Of a stretch of 64,000 bases of DNA, positions 23,082 through 31,724 are shown in pieces; within the stretch, counting starts at the first letter, position 1; each line of letters starts with the position of its first letter. The position numbers and the translations under genes are program-made. Origin of the DNA: Sporolactobacillus sp. Y61 (lineage in GTDB: Bacteria; Bacillota; Bacilli; Bacillales; Sporolactobacillaceae); the NCBI RefSeq assembly GCF_040529185.1, contig NZ_CP159510.1, forward strand, positions 1,488,001 to 1,552,000, read 5' to 3'. The notes under the pieces were generated by a model. It did not search any database, was not told the DNA's origin, and was given only the letters and a program-made list of their open reading frames with translations.

Positions 23082-25172
23082 ATGTACATGACGAGCAGAG
23101 AAAAAACGATCATCGAACTGCTGATCAAAACAGGAGGAAGGCACACGCCGATGTCCATGGCGAACTATCTTCAGGTCAGTGTACGAACCATTGACCGGGA
23201 ACTGAAAAAGATAGAAAAAATGGTCAGTCGCTTTGGCCTGAAGCTGGAGCGGATGGGCAATGACAGCGTGGAAATTAAAGGACCGGATCAGGCCGTTTTC
23301 AAACTGGCTCAGGCCCTGTCGGAAGTTGAACCTCTGGATCTGTCTGTGAAAGAGCGGCGACTGCTTTTGCTGCTCCAGCTGATGCAGGCCCGTGAACCGG
23401 TCAAAACGAGCGCCCTGGCTCTGGATCTGAATATATCGGTCACGACACTGATGTCTTATCTGGATCAGCTGACCGACTGGCTCAAAGATTTTGATGTGGC
23501 CATTGTGCGCAAACGGGGCGTCGGCGTCACCCTGTCCGGATATGAACGATCGAAGAGGCGGGCACTGGGCAACTTCTTTCTGCTTTATTTTAATGAAGAA
23601 CTGATTAGATCCATTTTCAGTCTGGATCATTTCGATGCCGCATCAGACAGGCGAATCCTGCATTATTTCAAATCCCGTTATTTGCATGACATTGACCAGG
23701 TCATCCGGGATCATATGTCGTCTATGCCGGCTGAGCTGGCCGACAGTGATTATGTGGGATTCATGATTCAGGTTTGTATCACGGTGCAGAGGTTTCAGGA
23801 TGGCTTTTCGTTGACTGCTGAGGAGGATAAAGGCGGGGCGGCGTCCCATCTGTTTATCGACACCCTGTGCGATGTGCTGGCAACGCGTCTCGGCGTCACC
23901 TTGCCGGCTGCAGAGAGGAATTATCTTGACGATATACTGAAAGGTTCAAGGCTGCAGCATGCTGATTCCGTTTACTATGATCAGGCCATCACCGGCAGGG
24001 AAATAAAAGAACTGATTCAGCATGTATCCAAAGCGATGCAGGTTGATCTGACCGGAGATTTCTCCCTGTTCCAGGGACTGATGGCCCACCTCGAACCCTC
24101 ACTGTTCCGGATCAGAAAAAATATCCCGTCAGCAAATCCGCTGACCCGGCAAGTGAAACATCAGTTTCCCGGCCTGTTCAAGGTAACGGCCGATTGTCTG
24201 AAACGGGTATTCAGTAAAATTGATTTTCCGGATGATGAGGTGGCCTATGTCGTTCTCCATTTCGGCTCGGCACTCGAACAGAGAAAACAGACGGTACGCC
24301 TGCGTGCGCTGGTTGTCTGTCCGACCGGTATCGGGGCGTCAAAGATGCTTGCGATGAGACTGAGAAAAGAGATACAGGAACTCTCATCGGTGACGGTTTC
24401 GTCAATCAGCGATATGGAAAAGATGGATCTTAATCACTTTGATCTGATTCTTTCAACCGTGCTGCTGCCAAAGCAAAAAATCCCCTGTATTACGGTCAAT
24501 CCGCTGCTCAGCCGGGAGAATATTGATGACATCAGGGCACTAGCCTCGGAGCTGATCTCACGACGAAAAGCCGTACCCCGGGCATTTACAGGCCGTGCAT
24601 CGAAGGAGATCAGGCGCTACCGGGGGAAACCGGAGCGGTCACTCGGGCAATTTCTGAACGAAATGGATAAGGCGCGAACCGGAGTGAAAGACATTCTGGA
24701 CAGCTTTACTGTCGTGCCCGTAACGGACGCCGGTTCGATGGAGCAGGTGATCCGGATCATGTCGGATCAGGCGGCACGTCTGGCTCTGACCGATCATCCG
24801 GACAGCGTCTCCGGAAAACTTCTGAAACGGGAAAAAGCAGCCGGTCTCGCCATTCCGGATACCCGAATGGCGCTGTTCCACTGCCGTGACCGTTCAATCC
24901 GCCATATTGCCTTTCTGATCGGTCACACGGATCATCCTTTTAGATTAAGAGGAATGGATGACAGCCGGGTGGACGTAACTGAATTTCTGATTCTGCTGGC
25001 CCCGGAGCCGCTGGACGTGATCCTGCAGGAGGTCATCAGCATGATCAGTTCTTCACTTGTTGAGGATGAGGAAGGCATACTGGTCTTTTCCTCAGCGAAC
25101 GCGAAAATGATTCGCGCGAAACTGGAAGATATTTTTTATAGATTTTTGAAGAATAAATTTTCAAAGGGATGA
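23082..25172 (+). CDS. mtlR: Mannitol operon activator with PRD, EIIB- and EIIA-like domains
   Basis: A 696-residue PRD-type regulator, as long as B. subtilis MtlR (694). It has an N-terminal HTH ('MYMTSREKTIIELL...VSVRTIDREL'), a second winged-helix part, two PRDs with regulatory histidines, a EIIB-like domain ('LRALVVCPTGIGASKMLA', with Cys) and a C-terminal EIIA-like domain. Phosphorylation by HPr and the mannitol PTS sets its DNA binding. The ATG at 23082 matches the family start; an upstream ATG at 23046 would add twelve residues. It lies 76 bases after mtlA and three bases before mtlD. Target: probably the inverted repeat at 20920. Confidence 0.93.
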   Translation: MYMTSREKTIIELLIKTGGRHTPMSMANYLQVSVRTIDRELKKIEKMVSRFGLKLERMGNDSVEIKGPDQAVFKLAQALSEVEPLDLSVKERRLLLLLQLMQAREPVKTSALALDLNISVTTLMSYLDQLTDWLKDFDVAIVRKRGVGVTLSGYERSKRRALGNFFLLYFNEELIRSIFSLDHFDAASDRRILHYFKSRYLHDIDQVIRDHMSSMPAELADSDYVGFMIQVCITVQRFQDGFSLTAEEDKGGAASHLFIDTLCDVLATRLGVTLPAAERNYLDDILKGSRLQHADSVYYDQAITGREIKELIQHVSKAMQVDLTGDFSLFQGLMAHLEPSLFRIRKNIPSANPLTRQVKHQFPGLFKVTADCLKRVFSKIDFPDDEVAYVVLHFGSALEQRKQTVRLRALVVCPTGIGASKMLAMRLRKEIQELSSVTVSSISDMEKMDLNHFDLILSTVLLPKQKIPCITVNPLLSRENIDDIRALASELISRRKAVPRAFTGRASKEIRRYRGKPERSLGQFLNEMDKARTGVKDILDSFTVVPVTDAGSMEQVIRIMSDQAARLALTDHPDSVSGKLLKREKAAGLAIPDTRMALFHCRDRSIRHIAFLIGHTDHPFRLRGMDDSRVDVTEFLILLAPEPLDVILQEVISMISSSLVEDEEGILVFSSANAKMIRAKLEDIFYRFLKNKFSKG

Positions 25173-25175
25173 TCT

Positions 25176-26330
25176 ATGATGGAGAAAGTCGTACATTTTG
25201 GAGCAGGTAATATTGGCAGAGGATTTATCGGTGCCCTGTTTGCGGAATCAGGCTATCATGTCACATTTGTTGATATTGCCGGACAGATTATTGATGCACT
25301 CAACGAAAAGGGAACATACACGGTGCGTACGGCCTCCGAGCCTCAGCAGGCAGTGACGATTACAAATGTGTCCGGGATCAACAATAAAACCGATCCTGAA
25401 CAGGTTGTTTCGGCGATTCAGGACGCTGTCTATATTACAACAGCCATCGGTCCGAAGGTGCTGCCCTTCATCGCACCGCTGATTGCACGCGGCCTGAGAG
25501 AACGCCTGAAAGTGAATGACAAAAAAGTATATGTGATTGCCTGCGAGAATCAGATTAATGCGACGGATCTCTTGAAGAAAGAGGTTCTGAAAGCGCTGGA
25601 CGATGAGACAAAAGAAAAGCTGGAAGGCACCGTCTATTTTCTGAATTCAGCCGTTGACCGGATTGTTCCGCTGCAGCACAATGAGGAACTGCTGGACGTC
25701 CTTGTTGAAGACTATCATGAATGGATCGTCGCGACGGATCAGCAGCTTCCGAAAGTGAAGGGCATGCAGATCGTCCCGGATCTTGCTCCTTATATTGAAC
25801 GTAAACTGTTCACCGTCAATACCGGGCATGCAGTGACGGCTTATCTTGGCTATCTTGCAGGAAAGAAAAAGATTCATGAAACGCTCCGTGATCAGAAGAT
25901 TTATCAGGACGTTAAAGGAGCCATCGAAGAAACAGGTGCCTATCTGATCAAAACTTACGGCTTCAAGCCTGAAGTTCATGAACAGTATATTGAAAAAATC
26001 CTGCACCGTTTTGAAAATCCGAAACTGAATGATGATGTGACACGTGTCGGACGTTCGCCGATTCGCAAGCTTGGCCCGGAAGACCGGCTGGTTAAACCGG
26101 CAAAAGAGGCAGAAAAACTGGGTCTGTCGTACACGTATCTGGCAAAAGCGATGGCGGCAGCGCTTCAGTTTGATGCAGCGGGCGACAAGGAAGCTGTTGA
26201 ACTGCAGAATAAGCTGAAAGCCTCTTCAGTCACGGATGTTCTGAAAGAAATCAGCGGGCTTGAAAGTGATGATCCGATTACGCGTGAAGTGATTCACCAG
26301 TACGAACAGAGATCAGCAGTTAATAAGTAA
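25176..26330 (+). CDS. mtlD: Mannitol-1-phosphate 5-dehydrogenase
   Basis: 384 residues. 'VVHFGAGNIGRGFIGALFAESGY' (split here as the Rossmann motif GAGNIGRG) opens the NAD domain; 'NTGHAVTAYLGYLAG' and 'RVGRSPIRKLGPEDRLV' are the conserved substrate-binding blocks with the catalytic Lys region. It oxidises mannitol-1-phosphate to fructose-6-phosphate. The gene follows mtlR by three bases and ends with a terminator, closing the operon. Confidence 0.97.
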   Translation: MMEKVVHFGAGNIGRGFIGALFAESGYHVTFVDIAGQIIDALNEKGTYTVRTASEPQQAVTITNVSGINNKTDPEQVVSAIQDAVYITTAIGPKVLPFIAPLIARGLRERLKVNDKKVYVIACENQINATDLLKKEVLKALDDETKEKLEGTVYFLNSAVDRIVPLQHNEELLDVLVEDYHEWIVATDQQLPKVKGMQIVPDLAPYIERKLFTVNTGHAVTAYLGYLAGKKKIHETLRDQKIYQDVKGAIEETGAYLIKTYGFKPEVHEQYIEKILHRFENPKLNDDVTRVGRSPIRKLGPEDRLVKPAKEAEKLGLSYTYLAKAMAAALQFDAAGDKEAVELQNKLKASSVTDVLKEISGLESDDPITREVIHQYEQRSAVNK

Positions 26331-26383
26331 TCCATGATTTCTTTCTTGAGAAGCGCAGTGTCTCAGTCAAAAAAATGCTTCAT

Positions 26384-26414
26384 AAGGACAGGTCGGTGGC
26401 GGCCTGTCCTTTTC
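26384..26414 (+). terminator. Terminator of the mannitol operon
   Basis: AAGGACAGG pairs with CCTGTCCTT around a ten-base loop, followed by TTTC. The gap from here to 26765 shows no convincing gene. Confidence 0.8.
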
Positions 26415-26765
26415 GGTTATTCAGAGATTTTTTTCTGTTCTGCGGGCCGGTATCATCTGCCCCCTTGTTGCATTCGGTCCTGTTATTGAGCATCTGAATA
26501 AAGCAGCAGGATGAAGCTGTAGCCGGCAGGAATGCGATTGCTGCCGAAAACAGGGCGATCAGGATGGACTCAGGCGGCAGGGAAAAAGAACTCAGCCTGC
26601 CAGGTGAATGATAACCAATATTTACCTTAATGAAATGGTCAGACAGAAGTCCCACAACACTTTCAAGAGGGGGGTTAATGTTTTCGTTTTGGGATAAAAT
26701 TATAGAAAAGAACATTAGGAGATGTTAAAAAGAAAAGTAGTGAATATAAAGGAGATGAGCACAAG

Positions 26766-26954
26766 TTGGCAACACGAAATGAAATGTTGGATCAGGATTT
26801 CGTCATTGACGAAGCGGCTTTAGAACGTATGAAGCAAGTTAATGTCCTCCCTGAAGATTTAAAATCTCCTTTCGTCATCTATGAATCTGCAACTCCGGAA
26901 CAAAGGAAAACGATTGAAGAGAAAATGCGACGTGTATGGGGGCAAAAGCAGTAA
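26766..26954 (+). CDS. Small protein of unknown function, antitoxin-like size
   Basis: A 62-residue acidic protein with start TTG at 26766, AAGGAGATG about eleven bases upstream; an ATG at 26784 is possible. The sequence is helical and charged ('EALERMKQVNVLPEDLKSP...TIEEKMRRVWGQKQ' in parts), without membrane segment. G+C is clearly lower than in neighbours. The stop overlaps an ATG of a short following frame (TAATG). Size, acidity and position ahead of a decayed frame suggest an antitoxin-like first gene of a pair, but I do not recognise the family. Confidence 0.55.
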   Translation: MATRNEMLDQDFVIDEAALERMKQVNVLPEDLKSPFVIYESATPEQRKTIEEKMRRVWGQKQ

Positions 26955-27139
26955 TGTTTTCTATGGATTTGAATCAATTTACAGGCTTCGCAGGGAAAGA
27001 GGGTGTGAAAAATGCACTCTCTAATTTTTATTAATCTGTATGAAGACTTTGGGTTTCGCTATGTTCAAGACCATCCAGTGACAAAAAATCGTCTTGCTCT
27101 TTATGATTTTAGATCTTTATCGGCCAACAATCGGTAGTA
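26955..27139 (+). pseudogene. Degenerate AT-rich coding remnant
   Basis: Two short frames look like halves of one protein: 'MFSMDLNQFTGFAGKEGVKN' from an ATG that overlaps the previous stop, and 'YEDFGFRYVQDHPVTKNRLA' to 'LYDFRSLSANNR' ending at 27139. Base composition is lower in G+C than the surroundings. I do not recognise the parent gene. A 16-bp perfect palindrome (TCTCACAGCTGTGAGA) follows at 27148-27163. Confidence 0.4.
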
Positions 27140-27172
27140 ATAGTATCTCTCACAGCTGTGAGACAGCGCCAG

Positions 27173-27210
27173 TAAAAAAGCCCGAAACCTTGATTGATCA
27201 AAGGTTTCGG
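27173..27210 (-). terminator. Terminator of tRNA-Gln (minus strand)
   Basis: On the minus strand CCGAAACCTT, loop, AAGGTTTCGGG, then TTTTTT, 13 bases past the tRNA 3' end. Confidence 0.88.
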
Positions 27211-27222
27211 ACTCTTGTTTGA

Positions 27223-27294
27223 TTACCCCATCTGGATTCGAACCAGAACATCGCGGCCCCAGAAACCGCTGCCTTACCGTTTGGCCATGGGGTA
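27223..27294 (-). tRNA. tRNA-Gln (anticodon CTG)
   Basis: 72 bases on the minus strand: acceptor TACCCCA with TGGGGTA, D-arm GCCAAACGGTAAGGC, anticodon loop TTCTGGG closed by GCGGT/GCCGC, T-arm with GGTTCGAATCC. The U1-A72 start fits tRNA-Gln. CCA is not encoded. Confidence 0.92.
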
Positions 27295-27407
27295 TTAAAT
27301 CAGAACAAGAATTATTATATCCACTATTGACGAATAATGCAAGTCCATTTCCGGGAAAAATTGAAAGTCTATATTTTTACAATTTTCCTGACAACATTTG
27401 ATCCCTC

Positions 27408-27600
27408 ATGAACGGGCAGTACCCCATCAGGGTCACGAGGGTAAATGAATGGGCCAGGGCGCGGGATCACTGCCCGCAGAAGCCCAATGGATTCAACGAG
27501 CAATCAGCGGAGATGAAACAGGCTAAAAATGCGACATCCAGTCACAACGCATGCACGAGCACGTCCTGTTCGCCCGAAACCCCCACTGATTGAAGTTTCA
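27408..27600 (+). ncRNA. Structured repeat, HEARO/omega-RNA-like element (copy B, longest)
   Basis: Begins ATGAACGGGCAGTACCCC and ends CCCACTGATTGAAGTTTCA. Conserved pairings are ACGGGCAGT (27411-27419) with ACTGCCCGC (27469-27477), and CAATCAG with CTGATTG enclosing a variable 3' loop of about 70 bases. Blocks ACGAGGGTAAATGAA and CAATGGATTCAACGAG recur in the other copies. The ATGA border and stem layout resemble HEARO RNAs; there is no linked IscB. Short frames inside are not genes. Confidence 0.6.
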
Positions 27601-27712
27601 TTTGATTCCTCCGCCAGGCATCAGATTTCCTGGAATGATAAAATATGGATAGTGGACCCGAGCCAGGATCACTCGTGCAGGGTTCATGATAACGATAGAG
27701 GAATGAGGGTTT

Positions 27713-30202
27713 ATGAACAAACAGCCAGAGAATATTGAGATATATCATGCACGGACTCATAATCTGAAGGATGTGTCGCTCCATATCCCGCTTCATCGTC
27801 AGGTTGCGATTACCGGCGTTTCCGGTTCCGGCAAATCGTCGCTCGCCATGGGCGTTCTGTACTCAGAAGGAAGCAGACGCTATCTGGAAGGCTTGTCCGC
27901 TTTTGCCAGAAGGAAAATTCATCAGGCGGAGCGTGCAGATGTCGAGCGGATTGATTTTTTGCCTCCGGCGCTGGCACTCAGACAGCGACCGCCGGTTCCG
28001 GGACGGAGAAGTACCGTCGGCACGATGACTGAACTTTACAATCTCGTGCGCCTGATTTATTCACGTCTCGGAACGCACCGGTGTCCGCGGGGCCATCAGG
28101 TGCCTCCTTCGATGAAGGCCATTTTTGATGAAACCTGCGTCTGTCCGGTGTGCGGAGCCCACTTTAATCTGCCGTCTGCCGAGTCTTTTTCATTCAATTC
28201 AGCGGAAGGCGCCTGTCCGGACTGTGGAGGACTGGGCGAACGGGCTGAAGTCGACCCGACGCTTGTGGTTCCCGATCCGGAACTCACGCTTGAGCAGGGC
28301 GCAGTTGCTTCCTGGCGGGCAGCCGGACGCGGCTATACGGTCCGGCTGGCTGCGCTCCTTGGTGTTCGACTGGATGTCCCCTGGAAGAAACTTACGGATC
28401 ACGAGCGCGATATTGTGCTGAATGGACCTGAAACGCGCCGACCGCTGATTTTTCACAACCGGAAGACGGGCGAAGAATATCCGATTACCTTTACATACGA
28501 TAATGCGGTTGAAGCGGTCCGGAAGTCACTGGCCGGCGACCGAAACCAGACCCGCTATGCCCGGATGAGAAAATTTCTCAGTGTCCGTCCCTGTGAGACG
28601 TGCGGCGGCCTGCGCCTTCGCCGGGAAGCGCTGCAGACGACTGTTGCCGGTAAGTCCATTGCCGAGGTTACCGGGATGTCGCTGTCCCGGCTGGATCAAC
28701 TGGCAGCCGCTCTGCCTGAAGCGCTGCCGGTCTCTGTTCGTGAGGTGGCCGGGAAACTGTCCGCCGGACTCCGGGACGGTCTGAAGCCGCTTCTGGATCT
28801 GGGTGTCGGTTATCTGACACTGGATCGTCAGGGAAACACGCTGTCCACCGGGGAACGTCAGCGGCTTGAGCTGTCCATGATGGCAGGCGGGCGTTCGACC
28901 GGCGTCCTTTATATCCTCGATGAGCCGTCGGTCGGACTGCATCCGGCAAACGTCGACGGTCTGAAGCAGCTGATGCGGAAAATGGTAGCGAACGGGAACA
29001 GTCTGATCGTTGTTGACCACAACCTGGATATCATCCGAAACGGTGATTATATGATTGAAATGGGACCTGGAGCCGGCGACCGGGGCGGAACCGTTGTTGC
29101 CCGGGGAACGCCGCACGAGATCGCAGGCGAAGGCAGGACACTGACCGGCCGTTATCTTTCCGGCAGCAGAAAGGTCATTGTCCGGCAGCCTCAGCCGGTA
29201 TCTGCGAAAGATGAATGGCTGCGGATCGCAGTACGGAGCAGGCATAATCTGCATCACCTCACCGCCGGATTCCCGCTCAGACGGATGACGGCGGTCACGG
29301 GGGTCTCCGGGGCCGGCAAGACCGCGCTTGTTTTTGACTGTCTGGTGCCGGCACTGAAAAAAGCACTGGGCAGGAAGAATCCGCCTGATTTTATTGAATC
29401 GCTCAAAGGTTTTGAACACATTCGGCGTGTTGTCAGAGTCGACGCGACCCCGATCGGTCGAAATGCCCGTTCCACACCGGCAACCTATACCGGATTATTT
29501 GACGGGATCAGGCGGCTCTTTGCCGGGACAGATGCAGCGCGAAAAAGACACTGGTCGTCGAGCATGTTTTCGTTCAATGTCAAAGGCGGCCGCTGCGAAG
29601 CCTGTGAAGGCCGGGGGGAAATGCTGCTCGATATGCAGTATCTGCCGGAACAGCGTGTCCGCTGTCCGCATTGCAACGGCACGCGTTACCGGCCGGAAAC
29701 GCTTGAAGTCAAATATAAAGGCAAATCGATTGCCGATGTCCTTCGTATGAGTGTGGACGAAGCGCTCAGATTTTTCACCGACCAGCCGGATCTGGCTGAT
29801 CAGCTTGAGACGCTCCATGATGTGGGTCTGGGGTACCTGCTTCTCGGCGAGGCGACGCCCGGACTGTCCGGCGGTGAAGCGCAGCGGATCAAACTGGCCG
29901 GAGAATTGAAACGCCGCCATACGGATACGCTGTATGTCCTTGATGAGCCGTCGACCGGACTTCATGTCCATGATATTGAAGTTCTGCTCGGCGTGCTGGA
30001 TAAACTGATGCAACTCGGGGCGACAATCATTTTGATTGATCATGATCCGGACGTGATCGCAAACTGTGATTATGTTCTTGATCTCGGACCGGGTGGCGGA
30101 TCAAAGGGCGGACGCATCATCGCTGAAGGCACGCCGGCGCAGGTCGCAGCGTCTCCCGCCAGTCTGACCGGAAAATATCTTCCCGGACATGGAAGACTCT
30201 GA
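27713..30202 (+). CDS. UvrA-like ABC ATPase (UvrA2/drug-resistance type)
   Basis: 829 residues, shorter than true UvrA (about 940), with the UvrA layout: two ATPase halves with Walker A 'GVSGSGKSSLAMG' and 'GVSGAGKTALVFD', zinc modules ('CVCPVCGAHF' and 'CEACEGRGEM...CPHCNGTRY'), signatures 'LSTGERQRLELS' and 'LSGGEAQRIKLA', and two Walker B 'LYILDEPSVGLH' and 'LYVLDEPSTGLH'. The first signature is altered from SGGE to STGE. The UvrB-binding insertion is reduced, as in UvrA2 proteins linked to tolerance of DNA-intercalating drugs and damage. No uvrB is nearby. It stands alone, 110 bp after the structured repeat. Confidence 0.9.
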   Translation: MNKQPENIEIYHARTHNLKDVSLHIPLHRQVAITGVSGSGKSSLAMGVLYSEGSRRYLEGLSAFARRKIHQAERADVERIDFLPPALALRQRPPVPGRRSTVGTMTELYNLVRLIYSRLGTHRCPRGHQVPPSMKAIFDETCVCPVCGAHFNLPSAESFSFNSAEGACPDCGGLGERAEVDPTLVVPDPELTLEQGAVASWRAAGRGYTVRLAALLGVRLDVPWKKLTDHERDIVLNGPETRRPLIFHNRKTGEEYPITFTYDNAVEAVRKSLAGDRNQTRYARMRKFLSVRPCETCGGLRLRREALQTTVAGKSIAEVTGMSLSRLDQLAAALPEALPVSVREVAGKLSAGLRDGLKPLLDLGVGYLTLDRQGNTLSTGERQRLELSMMAGGRSTGVLYILDEPSVGLHPANVDGLKQLMRKMVANGNSLIVVDHNLDIIRNGDYMIEMGPGAGDRGGTVVARGTPHEIAGEGRTLTGRYLSGSRKVIVRQPQPVSAKDEWLRIAVRSRHNLHHLTAGFPLRRMTAVTGVSGAGKTALVFDCLVPALKKALGRKNPPDFIESLKGFEHIRRVVRVDATPIGRNARSTPATYTGLFDGIRRLFAGTDAARKRHWSSSMFSFNVKGGRCEACEGRGEMLLDMQYLPEQRVRCPHCNGTRYRPETLEVKYKGKSIADVLRMSVDEALRFFTDQPDLADQLETLHDVGLGYLLLGEATPGLSGGEAQRIKLAGELKRRHTDTLYVLDEPSTGLHVHDIEVLLGVLDKLMQLGATIILIDHDPDVIANCDYVLDLGPGGGSKGGRIIAEGTPAQVAASPASLTGKYLPGHGRL

Positions 30203-30322
30203 TCACCGTCTGATGGCAGGATAGACGCGCGATGACGTGTATTGAACACCCTTTATCATTCGTGTCATAATAGAGCTATGATTACAGTCGGTTAAAAAAA
30301 GTATAGAACGGGAGAGGTCACT

Positions 30323-31699
30323 ATGCATCTGGTATTATTGTCCGGAGGTTCGGGGAAAAGGCTCTGGCCGTTATCAAATGATGCACGTTCCAAACAGTTT
30401 CTGCGTGTGCTGGAAGATGATCACAGGCAGTTACAGTCAATGGTGCAGCGCGTTTTCGGGCAGCTGAAAAAAATTGGGCTCGGCGATTCGACGGTTGTCG
30501 CAACCGGCAAGGGACAGGTTGAGATGCTCGAAGATCAGCTGGGCGGCGATGTTCCTCTGATCGTCGAGCCGGAACGCCGCGATACGTTTCCGGCGATTGC
30601 ACTGGCGGCGACCTACCTGTATTCCCGATCAGGGGTTGATCCCCATGAAGTGGTTGCCGTTCTTCCGGTGGATCCGTTTGTTGATACGTCGTTTTTTAAA
30701 CGGATTATGGATCTTGCCCCGCTTCTTGACAGAACGCAGGCAGATCTGGCGCTGATGGGCGTCAGACCCACTTACCCGTCAGAAAAATATGGTTATATTG
30801 TTCCTGAAAAAGGCGAAAATGCGCACTATATCCGTGTCGATCATTTCACAGAAAAACCGAAAAAGGGGCTGGCGGAGCAGCTGATCCGTGAATCGGCGCT
30901 GTGGAACTGCGGTGTGTTCGCTTTCAGACTGAATTTTGTAATTCAGAAACTGGAATCACTCGGGCTGCCGCTGGATTATAAAGAACTGTCCCGGCAATTC
31001 ACGAAGCTTCCGAAAATCAGTTTTGATTACGCGGTCGTTGAAAAAGCAAAGCATATTGTCGCTCTGCCTTATGATGGATTCTGGAAAGATCTCGGCACAT
31101 GGAATACCCTGACCGAGGAAATGGACACGCAGAGAATTGGGAAAGGGATCATCAGCAAGGATTCTGAAAACACCCATCTGATCAATGAACTGGATCTTCC
31201 TGTAACGGTACTCGGCATCTCCAACGCTGTTGTCGCTGTCAGTCCGGACGGCATTCTGGTTTCCGATAAAGAACAGAGCCCGAGAATCAAGGAAGTCATG
31301 AAGGGCTTTGATCAGCGGCCGATGTACGAAGAGCGGCACTGGGGATCTTACCGGGTGCTTGATTACACAAGCTATTCAAAGAACCATGAAGAAGTTCTGA
31401 CGAAAAAAATCAAGATCAAAGCGGGACTTAATATCAGTTATCACTGCCATCATATGCGTCAGGAAGTCTGGACGATTCTTAAAGGTCGGGGCCGCTATGC
31501 TGAGAACGGTGTGATCCGGTCACTGAAACCAGGCGATGTGGTCATTGTTCAGGCGGAGACGATGCATGCGATTGTTGCAGATGAACCGATGGAACTGATT
31601 GAAGTGCAGATAGGCAGCCAGCTGATTGAAGAAGACATTGACCGTAAATATCTGAACTGGAAAGAAATTGAAGAAAACTGTGCCTCCATCAGGGGCTGA
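30323..31699 (+). CDS. manC: Mannose-1-phosphate guanylyltransferase (with C-terminal cupin)
   Basis: 458 residues. 'LLSGGSGKRLWPLSNDARSK' is the nucleotidyltransferase start, 'VEPERRDTFPAIALAA' and 'FTEKPKKGLAEQ' are typical of GDP-mannose pyrophosphorylases, and residues after about 340 form a mannose-6-phosphate isomerase type II cupin ('GLNISYHCHHMRQEVWTIL'). It makes GDP-mannose from mannose-1-phosphate and GTP for surface polysaccharides. A GGGAGAGG site precedes the ATG. No mannose-using gene cluster adjoins it here. The next gene starts 25 bases downstream and may be co-transcribed. Confidence 0.9.
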   Translation: MHLVLLSGGSGKRLWPLSNDARSKQFLRVLEDDHRQLQSMVQRVFGQLKKIGLGDSTVVATGKGQVEMLEDQLGGDVPLIVEPERRDTFPAIALAATYLYSRSGVDPHEVVAVLPVDPFVDTSFFKRIMDLAPLLDRTQADLALMGVRPTYPSEKYGYIVPEKGENAHYIRVDHFTEKPKKGLAEQLIRESALWNCGVFAFRLNFVIQKLESLGLPLDYKELSRQFTKLPKISFDYAVVEKAKHIVALPYDGFWKDLGTWNTLTEEMDTQRIGKGIISKDSENTHLINELDLPVTVLGISNAVVAVSPDGILVSDKEQSPRIKEVMKGFDQRPMYEERHWGSYRVLDYTSYSKNHEEVLTKKIKIKAGLNISYHCHHMRQEVWTILKGRGRYAENGVIRSLKPGDVVIVQAETMHAIVADEPMELIEVQIGSQLIEEDIDRKYLNWKEIEENCASIRG

Positions 31700-31724
31700 A
31701 GAAATCAGGAAGAGGGATGGATGT

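Noticed and set aside
26380..26715. Minus-strand frame of 111 codons after mtlD
   Set aside because: It overlaps the mtlD terminator, has no ribosome binding site and resembles no family I know.
27219..27738. Short frames overlapping tRNA-Gln and the structured repeat
   Set aside because: They lie antisense to the tRNA or inside the structured element and show no protein features.
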